NCBI GenBank assembly: GCA_963576725.1
Contig: OY755236.1
Location: forward strand, 67,240,379-67,304,378
Direction: 5' to 3'
DNA: 64,000 nucleotides
Source: Azorinus chamasolen
Taxonomy: Eukaryota > Mollusca > Bivalvia > Cardiida > Solecurtidae
Under the pieces are notes generated by a model. That model searched no databases, was not told the origin of the DNA, and saw only the letters and a program-made list of their open reading frames with translations. Each line of letters opens with the position of its first letter. Position 1 is the stretch's first letter. Made by a program: the position numbers and the translations under genes. This document shows positions 56,091 to 64,000 of this stretch, piece after piece.

Positions 56091-57763
56091 AACAAGAGAT
56101 GTTTGTAAAACATGTATACCCCCCCCGACCCCCTGACCTTTGATCTAGTGACCTCAACTATAGAGGTCATCTAGCGGTCATGACTAATCACCACAGCAAC
56201 TTTGAATATCCTAAGCCAAACCACTGATCATTTATTGATCTGAAAACATTTTACATATTAAGGTCATGGTGACCTTGACCTTTGACCTAGTGACCTTAAC
56301 AACATCAGGGGTCATCAAGTGGTCACAACCAACTACCACAGCAAGTTTGAAGATCCCGAACCAAACCATTGAGCAGTTATTAATTGGAAACCATTTCATC
56401 AGTTAAGGTCATGATGACCTTGATCTTTAACCTAGTGACCTCAAAATCAATAGGGGTCATCTAGTTGTCATGACCAACCACCACAGCAAGTTTGAAGATC
56501 CTAAGACAAACCATTGAGCAGTTATTAATCGCAAACCATTTCACCAGTTAAGGTCATGGTGACCTTGACCTTTGACCTAGTGACCTAAAAAATAATAGGG
56601 ATTATCTACTGGTCATGACCAACTACCACAGCAAGTTTGAAGATCCTAAGCCAAACCCTTGAGCAGTTATTGATCGCAAACCATTTCACCACTTAAGGTC
56701 ATGGTGACCTTGACCTTTGACCTATTGACCTAAAAAACAATAGGGCTCATCTAGTTGTCATGACCAACCACCTAAGCAAATTTGAAGATCCTAAGCCAAA
56801 CCATTGAGCAGTTATTGATCAGATACCATTTTACAAGTTAAGGTCATGGTGCCCTTGACCTTTGACCTAGTGACCTCAAATACAATAGGGGCCATCCAGT
56901 TGTCATGACCAACTACCGCAGCAAGTTTGAAGATTCTAAGCCAAACCCTTGAGCAATTATTGATCGGAAACCATTTGACCAGTTCAGAGCATAGTGACCT
57001 TGACCTTTGACCTAGTGACCTAAAAAGCAATAGGGGTCATCTAGTGGTCATTACCAACCACCACAGCAAATTTGAAGATCCTAGGCCAAACCCTTGAGCA
57101 GTTATCGATCGCAAACCATTTCACCCTTTAAGGTCATGGTGACCTTGACCTTTGATCTAGTGACCTAAAAAACAATAGGACTCATCTAGTTGTCATGACC
57201 AACCACCTAAGCAAATTTGAAGATCCTAAGCCAAACCCTTGAGCAGTTATTGATCAGAAACCATTTTACCAGTTAAGGTCATGGTGACCTTGACCTTTGA
57301 CCTAGTGACCTCAAAATCAATAGGACTCATCTAGTTGTCATGACCAACCACCTAAGCAAATTTGAAGATTCTAAGCTAAACCCTTGAGCAGTTATTGATC
57401 GGAAACCATTTAACCATTTAAGGTCATGGTGACCTTGACCTTTGACCTAGTGACCTCAAAATCAATAGGGGTCATCTAGTGGTCATGACCAACCACCACA
57501 GCAAGTTTGAAAATCCCAATCCAAACCCTTGAGCAGTTATTGATCGGAAACTATTTCACCATTTTAGGTCATGGTGACCTTGACCTTTGACCTAGTGACC
57601 TCAAAAACAATAGGGGTCATCTACTTGTCATGACCAACCACCACAGCAAGTTTGAAGATTCTAGGCCAAGTCGTTTATTAGTTATCGTTCGGAAACCATC
57701 GATCTACCGACCGACCGACATGTGCAAAGCAATATACCCCCATTTTTTCAAAAGGGGGGTATA
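56091..57763 (+). mobile_element. Helentron-like element, TATACCCCC family, complete copy
   Basis: Starts AACAAGAGATGTTTGTAAAA with TATACCCCCC; ends ATACCCCCATTTTTTCAAAA-GGGGGGTATA. About ten and a half units of 145 bp contain AAGGTCATGGTGACCTTGAC, CTTTGACCTAGTGACC, CATCTAGTGGTCATGACCAA and GAGCAGTTATTGATCGGAAA. This is the reference copy for the split one at 9240-13430. Confidence 0.9.
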
Positions 57764-57815
57764 ATAAAGAATGTTATACAAAAATGTACTGTCTTTGATT
57801 GTTATACAATCCCGT

Positions 57816-58645
57816 TTATACTAAGAGTCCGTATACAGAATATACAACTTCTATGTTTGACAAAATGTCCTTTTCATCTAAGTAGATGGTTGTATTGCTG
57901 GCTGTGGACTCAGGGTCTAGGGCTGTAACTTCCGGTAGTGGTGAAATCGGCCTTTGTAGTTTGGTCATTTCATTAAGTACGTTTGTTGTTACGTTTTCTG
58001 GGTAAAAGTGTCCGTGGCTAGTTTGATTCTATATTTAGGTGTGGCTTCGAAGGGTGGTATCCATGTGCTAACTGCTTCAATTGGTGTTAGTGATAAGATT
58101 TTCTTGCAGGTGGTGATATCCTGTCCATGTTATTGAAGGCTGTTTTCTAATGGAATCTTTGTGGCTATATAGTTTGGTACAATGTTGACACTGGTATTTT
58201 TGCTTGTATTTATTATGTGTCTTGAGATGTCTGGCAAAGTGTGTAATAGTTCTTTTAATGAATTTGTTACATTTAGTGCATTGAAAAAGGCGTTTCGAAA
58301 TTTTGTTGTAGCTTATTGGTGGTAGTCGTCTTCTTATTTGGTTCTTCATAGGATTAAGTTTAGTCCATTAGGGTGTTTGGTTTGGAAAGTTTCAATCAGT
58401 GCTTCTTCTGAGTCGGATATTAATGTTTCTATGTGTTGATAGGAGAATAGTGACGTCAATGTCATTGCTCGAATGTCCGTGTGACGTGAAGTGGTCGGAT
58501 ACGGGTTTGATTTCATTTCAGGTTTTAATGTCGTTTAGGTGTCCATACAATCTTTCCCTAATACTGTTTCCAGTTTGTCCAATGTATTGTATGTGGCACT
58601 GTTTCCAGTTAATTGTGTAAACTACGCTGGTTGTTTAGCAGTTAA
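57816..58645 (-). pseudogene. GIY-YIG endonuclease plus C2H2 finger fragment of a retroelement, broken
   Basis: Read from 58645 downward: TTSVVYTINWKQCHIQYIGQ and TGNSIRERLYGHLNDIK form the GIY-YIG core with the QYIGQT motif, followed after a TGA (58518) by PVSDHFTSHGHSSNDI and, after a frame change, ISDSEEALIETFQTKHPNG. Another frame change leads to a 90-codon stretch (58077-58349) with a C2H2 finger, FQCTKCNKFIKR ... HFARHLKTH, and a half finger YQCQHCTKLYSHKDSI. A third frame holds the tail IEAVSTWIPPFEATPKYRIK to a stop at 57816. GIY-YIG domains of this kind close the polyprotein of Penelope-like elements; the reverse transcriptase part is absent. Zinc fingers behind the GIY-YIG are less usual. 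Confidence 0.65.
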
Positions 58646-58699
58646 ACAATCCTTTTATGATAAACAATTTCCGTGTGGTATAAATGCAGATTTCTGTTT

Positions 58700-59472
58700 T
58701 GTTCGTCAGAAATTTGCATGCAGAGCAGTTCTTATAGAATAACTCCAAATAGTTTCTGAGAAAAATGTTACATTTTTCACAAAGAAAAGGCCATAACTCT
58801 AATATTCCATGGTCAATATATAAATGACACTTCCAGAGCCACATGTCCTTATGCTACTAAACATTTTCACAAAGTCTCATAGAAAAAATCCAAATAGTTT
58901 CTGATATATGGCTCCTGATAGACAAAATTGTTACATTTTTCGCAAACCATGGGCCATAACTCTAGTCAAGGTTAATATAAATGAAACTTAAAAAGCCACA
59001 TGCCGTTATGCTACAGAACCTTTTTACAAAGTTTCAAAGAAAATTTCAAATAAGATTCTGAGTAATGACTCCGGACAGACAAAACGGTTACATTTTTTGC
59101 AAACAAAGGGCCATAATTCTGGTGTTCATGGGTCAAAATAAAGGATACTTGCAGTGCCGCATTTCCTTATGCTACTTAACATTTACACAAAGTTTCATAA
59201 AAAAGCTTAATACAATTGCTGAGAAATTGCTCCAGACACACAAAAAGTTATATTTTTGGAAAACAAAGGGCCATAACTCCGGTGTTCTAAGGTCATCATG
59301 ATATTTGCAGGCAGACATTCTGTTATGGTATTAACCATTAAATAAATTTTCAATGAAAAAATCTACACGGTTTCTAAGATATCACTCCAGGACGCACAGA
59401 CGGACTAACGCAGGCACGCATCCAGGACGGACAATACCAAAACTATATCCCTCCGCCTTTGGTGGGGATTAA
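58700..59472 (+). mobile_element. Helentron-like element P, tandem core
   Basis: Four units of ~175 bp marked by GTTACATTTTTCACAAA, GGGCCATAACTC and CTTATGCTACTAAACATTTT. The end has ACGCACAGACGGACTAACGC, then TATCCCTCCGCCTTTGGTGG-GGATTAATA, a poor hairpin. The start was not identified. Confidence 0.55.
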
Positions 59473-59522
59473 TAGAATTCCTCTTGAAAGTGCTCTGCAA
59501 ATGGTAAAATATAGATCAATAC

Positions 59523-60265
59523 AAGAAATGCATCACAGTAGGTGACAAATGCCCTCAATGTAAAGCACTGACATTGAAATGTGTTTTGTAGGCATGTCTG
59601 TATACGCTTTTGCTATATGAAACTAAACTAAAATACTGCACAGTGTGACCTGAATTTGAATTAAAGTAACCTTAAACAACAAAAGACTAAAGCACAAATG
59701 TGGACATAATGTAAAATACCCATTTTTAAGTGTGAAGGTATTTCTACCATTGGGTCTGTGACCAAAAAACCTCACATGGCACTTTGCCATCCCAAGATGT
59801 ACTCACACAACAAATTTGTATTATCTCAAGTAACATAGGAGATATGCTCGGGACAAGGTTTTCCTAAAGCTGAGCTTACAGGCAAGGTCAAGGTCACTGG
59901 CAAATGGTATGCAACACTCTGCCATCCCAAGATGTACTCACACACTAAATTTGGCATTATTATCTCAAGTAATACAAGAGATAGGCTCCGGACATGGTTT
60001 TCCTATGATTGAGGTCAGATGTTCAGATCAAGGTCATAACAACCTGAAAATGGTACACAATACTCAACCAACCTAAAATGTACTCACATACCAAAATTGG
60101 CATTCCTACTTCAAGTAATACAGGAGATATGCTCCGGACAAGGTTTTTCAATAGCTGCCGAACATTGTTTTTCTATTACTGAGGTCAGAGGTCAAGATCA
60201 CAGCAACCGGAAAACTGTATGCGACACTTTTCGATTACAATATGCCACCAAAGCTTGATTTATTA
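59523..60265 (+). mobile_element. D-type element, decayed copy
   Basis: Starts near ACAAGAAATGCATCACAGTA with GTGACAAATGCCCTCAATG; units contain CCATCCCAAGATGTACTCAC, AAATTTGGCATTATTATCTC and GAGATATGCTCCGGACAAGG. The end AATATGCCACCAAAGCTTGA is incomplete. Same family as D1. Confidence 0.6.
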
Positions 60266-60389
60266 CATACTCCAATGGTCTTTCATTTACAACGAAGGAA
60301 TATATTTAAATTAATTAAATAAAATGTAATTACCAATAAGCATTACTTTGAAAATAAACTCCAACTACAGAATTCTCAATTTTACTTAC

Positions 60390-60484
60390 GCTCCTTTTGC
60401 ATATTTTGTTAAGTCATCTGTACTACTCCCTGAACTCTCACACCTCACAGGATTTTCTTCAGGTTTGCTAAGCTGAATGGTTTG
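60390..60484 (-). CDS. Coding exon of 31 codons, Ser/Glu-rich
   Basis: Acceptor TATTTGATAG and a perfect donor GC|GTAAGT. Phase 0 start fits the exon at 61510. The peptide runs QTIQLSKPEENPVRCESSGS then STDDLTKYAKG and leaves GC to be completed by the next exon. Confidence 0.8.
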
Positions 60485-60689
60485 CTATCAAATAATAAAC
60501 ACATATATTTGGAATGAAGTTGCCAAAGATTACTGCATCAAAAGACTTATTACTTACAGAATGATGCTAATGTATAAATCAAATCATGTGCAGACTCATT
60601 CAGCAGTTAACTAAAGACCTGCCAGTTTGTCGTAATACTTCAATGTTAATGAGCACTTTAGACTTCTAGAAATTGTAGAATTAAGATAT

Positions 60690-60811
60690 ATATTATTTCA
60701 TAAGCAAACAGAGCAGATCCTGATCAGACAGCACCTACATGAGCTGTCTGATCTGGGTCTACCCTGTTTGCAAAGGTGTCAAAAAGTGTCTCTATGAGGT
60801 AAAGGGCTAAA
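60690..60811. mobile_element. TTAACCC MITE, right half
   Basis: AAGCAAACAGAGCAGATCCT, centre GATCAGACAGCACCTACATG with AGCTGTCTGATC, and right end ATGAGGTAAAGGGCTAA. Confidence 0.65.
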
Positions 60812-60814
60812 ATT

Positions 60815-61509
60815 TGAAATAGCTTTAAAGTCACATTATATTTTTTATATGATTTTTTTTCCAATCTCAATTAGCTATAAAATGGCTACACATTAGGTTT
60901 TGTATAGAAAATAACATTATTTTGCACTTTGTTTGCTCAAAAACGACACAGGAAAATATTCCCGAACAAGCAGAAACATCTTCATTTAGCGCATATGATG
61001 TCAGTAAATCACATGGCCTTTGACTATTATATATATAGAAATTTTGTTCTAATTTTATAACCTATCCATAAGTTCAACAAAATAGAAACTAGAACTGAAA
61101 ACATGCAAGCAACTGGTTCCATATTTGCCACATTTAAGCAGACAATGCCGCTAGTGGCCATTTTTGTTTACTTTCTTTGAGAGCAGACTTCACGTAACAA
61201 TCATGTTGCAGTAGCTCATTTGCATTTAGTGGACGATCTAGTCAACAAGGGATTCCCATGATAAATTTCACACATTTCTTCAAGCAGCAGGACTTGTCTG
61301 CTAGTGTCTTAAAAGCCATCTTTAGACAAAAAAATTAATAATTTCCTTTTTCACAAGAAAATATGATGCTAAAATATACTGGGACTTTAAATGCTGTTCA
61401 CAGCCCTTTTTCAACCTCCATTTGTTTGAACTGTTTGATGAGGTGCAGACAAAAAATCCTGAAGAAACATATACAATTGTACATGCATAAAGTTCACACC
61501 TTTATTTAC
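60815..61509. other. Intron sequence
   Basis: AT-rich with no recognised repeats or additional exon. Confidence 0.35.
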
Positions 61510-61597
61510 CTGTTTCTTTGGGGATTTTCCTTGACTGACCGTTACTGTATAGCAATAATTGTCATCTTCCATTTGACCCTGACCATCCCACTTCAAC
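61510..61597 (-). CDS. Coding exon of 29 codons
   Basis: Acceptor ATTTGTCTTCAAACAG and donor GTAAATAAA. One base (G) completes an Arg codon with AG from the exon at 62562; then LKWDGQGQMEDDNYCYTVTV and SQGKSPKKQ, ending on a whole codon. Confidence 0.8.
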
Positions 61598-61649
61598 CTG
61601 TTTGAAGACAAATATGAACTAAGTTTTTTGTCACAAAAACAGATGTCTT

Positions 61650-61733
61650 CGATCTGACAAGAAAGTGTGATGGACAGACAAATCTCACAAAAACAATATG
61701 TCTCCTCCATATAAATATGGGGGGAGACATACT
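61650..61733 (+). mobile_element. 3' end of an element of family I
   Basis: GTGTGATGGACAGACAAATC, AACAATATGTCTCCTCCATA-TAAATATGGGGGGAGACATA matches the terminal hairpin of 41820-43073. No core units precede it, so this is a solo end. Confidence 0.65.
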
Positions 61734-61739
61734 AAGCTA

Positions 61740-62560
61740 GTATTCATATTCATGAATAATTATTTAGGAAAAATGTAACACCAAGTTTTTCCATAAGGAA
61801 ATTTGTAATTCTTAAAAGAGCTTTGTCAACAAACGTCACTAGTATTCCGCCTAATGAGACACTGAATTATACAAAAAGATATATGCTAGAACGTAAGCAT
61901 ATTAAAATATGCAGAATGCTAAAACCTCATGGGCACATAATTCCAGAACTTCACATTCGAGTTTACCAATGATGGAACCTGGTACATATCTTATTACTAT
62001 ACACTTTATGTCTAACTAGAATAAGGATCTGTGAAGAAACAACAGTACTTGAGTGTAAACACTGTAAATATTATACCTTTTTTAAAAATCAAGGGCACCT
62101 AACTCTAGACAAAGTCATCTAATTTTGCCCTTTCTGTATCTTGATTGAGATGTAATAGCTATATTTATTATTGTTAATATGAATGGGATGTATATGACAC
62201 AAAAGTCCTAGACTGAAAACATAGTTAAATATGCTATTTTCATTATATCAAGGGTACATCAACTCTAGACTTATATGTTTACTATAGCCCATAATCAAAC
62301 TTGAATGGGATCTTAAATGAAATCTCCATACAATCAACTACCAAGTTTCATTAAGATTGCCTGTCTGAGAATTGTTGGTGCTAGAGTGCATACAAACAAA
62401 ATGTGAATAGTTGACAGACTGAAAGACAATGGTCATTCAATAATCCTAAAAGCTCCCCATGAGCACCTTGTGCTCTGGTGGGCTAAAAGGAAGAGAAACA
62501 CAACCTGCTAAAAGTATATAAACATCGAAAACTGTTCATATAAAAATCAAAGATATTGCA
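61740..62560. other. Intron sequence with a worn tandem repeat
   Basis: TCAAGGGCACCTAACTCTAG and TCAAGGGTACATCAACTCTA (62090, 62248) are about 160 bases apart. At 62445 GCTCCCCATGAGCACC and GGTGGGCTAAAAGG look like a worn AGCTCACC-type hairpin with the element on its left. Confidence 0.4.
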
Positions 62561-62561
62561 C

Positions 62562-62645
62562 CTTTCTGTCTGATACTGACAACTTCTTACAGGCTTCCTA
62601 GGTGTGCAGTTTACTTCCAAAGCATTCCTTCCATTTGATTCAGTC
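62562..62645 (-). CDS. Coding exon of 27 codons
   Basis: Acceptor ATTATGTATAG and donor GTGCAATA. The first base completes an Arg codon; the peptide is TESNGRNALEVNCTPRKPVR then SCQYQTE, leaving AG for the next exon. Both neighbouring phases agree. Confidence 0.75.
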
Positions 62646-62703
62646 CTATACATAATATTTAATACAAAACATGTAACTGACAAATGAATTAAATAAATGA
62701 TAC

Positions 62704-62724
62704 CTTGTATTAAGGTTCATGTAA
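62704..62724 (-). CDS. Small coding exon, boundary uncertain
   Basis: Donor GTATCATT is fair and the end phase (AG) fits the next exon. With the near acceptor (CCACAAACAAG) the exon has 21 bases (YMNLNT). Using AG at 62782-62783 instead, it would run to 62781 and add 19 codons in the same frame (IFFSQHINSQMKYAPQTS-like), still without a stop. I cannot choose between them. Confidence 0.4.
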
Positions 62725-62939
62725 CTTGTTTGTGGGGCATATTTCATTTGTGAATTTATATGTTGTGAGAAAAAAATACAGCTATTACTAAAGGTAATTA
62801 AAACAACTGCAACACATATTTAACTCTAAAATTTTATGAAGTGCTGTGAAATTGTAGAAAATCCTGTAGAAGTAGATCATTTGCTAAGGACATTGCAAAA
62901 GCTGTTGAACTAGTTTGCTCCATAAGGTAATTTCAAAAT

Positions 62940-63405
62940 CTAAAATGGCCACCAATCAAAAAGTTTGTATCTGATCTGGAAAATAGACATTGTGCTTATG
63001 CAACTACTGAACAAGTTTGGTATTTTTTGGTTCTCTGGCTATTAATAACAAGGACGACAATATTTGCAGGCAATTTGACAAAAGGCCATACCTAATGACT
63101 GAATGAGAAAATACCACTGGTTATCAAACTTGGCCAAAATAGTATGCCTGTGCAACTACTGACCAAGTTAAGTAATAACTGATCAAATATTTCTAATCCT
63201 ATTGAGAAGAGTCAAGGATACTACCAATTTGGGGAAATTTGAAAAACAAAGGACCATAAATCATGACTGAATAATGCAGCATTACTAGTTATCAAACTGA
63301 GTCAACATATTGTGCCTTACAACTTACAACAACTGATCAAGTTTGGCAATCATTGGCAAGAGAGTTCTCATGCTAATTAGAGAACAAGATATGGGACAGA
63401 GGGGA
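62940..63405. repeat. Degenerate tandem repeat, array S2
   Basis: Units with GCAACTACTGACCAAGTT, CACTGGTTATCAAACTTGGC and TTTGGGGAAATTTGA match the array at 24130-24615. Confidence 0.6.
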
Positions 63406-63990
63406 TAAGTATAATAAAAGTATACATCAAACTGTTCTGAAAAAAGGGGTGACTGGTCCCTTTTTGTCCCTAATTTCACAAAAGAACACACTTTTGGCTG
63501 ATACATGATATTTCATTGTGTCACAAACAAATTTTTGATTTATACTTTACTACATTTTCTCAAACTATTTTAAACAATTTACAAATAACACTTGCCCCTC
63601 AAACTGTTTACATGAACCATGGAATAACTAAGTCAGGAGCACTGCTCATTTAAAAGCAACTCAATATTGAAATTTTGATATGTATGTCTGCATGTACTAA
63701 TGATAGCAAACTCGTTTCTGTTTAATATTCACATAATTATTATTATAATTTCATTTCAAATCATTATAAATTCAAATATTTACTTTGTTATAAATGTTTA
63801 ACATTCTGAACAAAATCTGATCAATCTTTTAAACTGTTGACACTAATTTCATCATATTCCAGAGATTAAATTATCTTTGAGCTGTCTCTTTGCTTCAATA
63901 TTAAACACTCAAATGACATCATTTGGACTATAACTTACGAATTTCTTATAGTAAAGAGGTAATCACAGGCAGCATATGACAAGAACTTAC

Positions 63991-64000
63991 CACCTGGACT
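63991..64000 (-). CDS. Edge of a further upstream exon
   Basis: AGTCCAGGTG is followed on the minus strand by a consensus donor GTAAGTTC. With two trailing bases (TG) its phase suits the small exon at 62704. Only ten bases are visible, so this is weak. Confidence 0.3.

Larger units (their letters stand above)
16031..64000 (-). other. Multi-exon protein gene, 5' end beyond the window; family not recognised
   Basis: The exon candidates listed separately read 64000 to 16031. I required minus-strand AG acceptors and GT (once GC) donors, stop-free frames, and agreement of codon phase between neighbours. Every adjacent pair from 62645 to 16031 fits, with an optional 7-base microexon and one copy of the duplicated exon pair; together they give 552 codons including the stop. 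The product is polar and probably largely disordered, rich in Ser, Thr, Asn, Gln and Lys. One segment near the middle (DPDWFGGRESVRDLAKIFQG) and another (SKWVDHEIRKIGRKLSQQ) look like structured helices. I see no signal peptide or membrane segment in the visible part. I do not recognise the family. Introns hold nearly all repeats of the right three quarters of the window. Confidence 0.65.

Noticed and set aside
63930..63970. Second GTAAGT donor-like site on the minus strand near the right edge
   Set aside because: Only a few bases separate it from an upstream AG, and no frame or phase supports an exon.

Overview
The window is non-coding-rich eukaryotic DNA: AT-rich, with long introns, no operons or bacterial-type genes, and dense small non-autonomous transposons. 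The repeat families are of a kind I associate with bivalve mollusc genomes: terminal AGCTCACC/GGTGAGCT hairpins, cores of ~120-180 bp tandem repeats containing GACCTTGACCTTTGACC-type runs, and short GACAGACAGAC or GTCCGTCCGTC tracts at one end. A heterodont bivalve is my best guess; this is inference, not proof.

Most of the window (16031-64000) appears to be one gene on the minus strand. I assembled at least 14 exon candidates from minus-strand splice signals, and their reading phases chain without conflict from 62645 down to a stop codon at 16031. The recovered piece is about 550 residues, low complexity and Ser/Thr/Asn/Gln/Lys rich. I do not recognise the family, and the 5' end lies beyond 64000. 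The exons are short (44-216 bp) and the introns are filled with repeats. One candidate exon abuts a 200-N scaffold gap (54705-54904). Two exons sit in a nearly perfect 2.5-kb tandem duplication (44705-47239 / 47240-49774) that cannot be spliced straight through in frame.

The second theme is a collection of at least ten mobile-element families with one shared design: a start AACAAGAG/AACAAGA/ACTAGA, a 9-12 base segment shortly after it, a core of tandem repeats, and a terminal hairpin carrying the reverse complement of that segment, followed by an A-run. In orientation and ends they look like non-autonomous Helentron-like elements (HINEs); the class is inferred from structure only. Several are nested, which gives relative ages: three levels at 9240-13430, three at 27875-30735, two at 38209-41363 and two at 17241-19930.

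Other content: about 20 full or partial copies of a TTAACCC-ended MITE with a palindromic centre (GATCAGAC..GTCTGATC); two Mutator-like TIR elements with 9-10 bp target duplications; a broken hAT transposase gene with its own intron (31208-34265, plus strand) and hAT-type ends; a broken GIY-YIG/C2H2 retroelement fragment (57816-58645, minus strand); foldback hairpins; a 45-bp minisatellite; and simple repeats. No rRNA, tRNA or CRISPR array was seen. The region 1-16030 is intergenic as far as I can tell.
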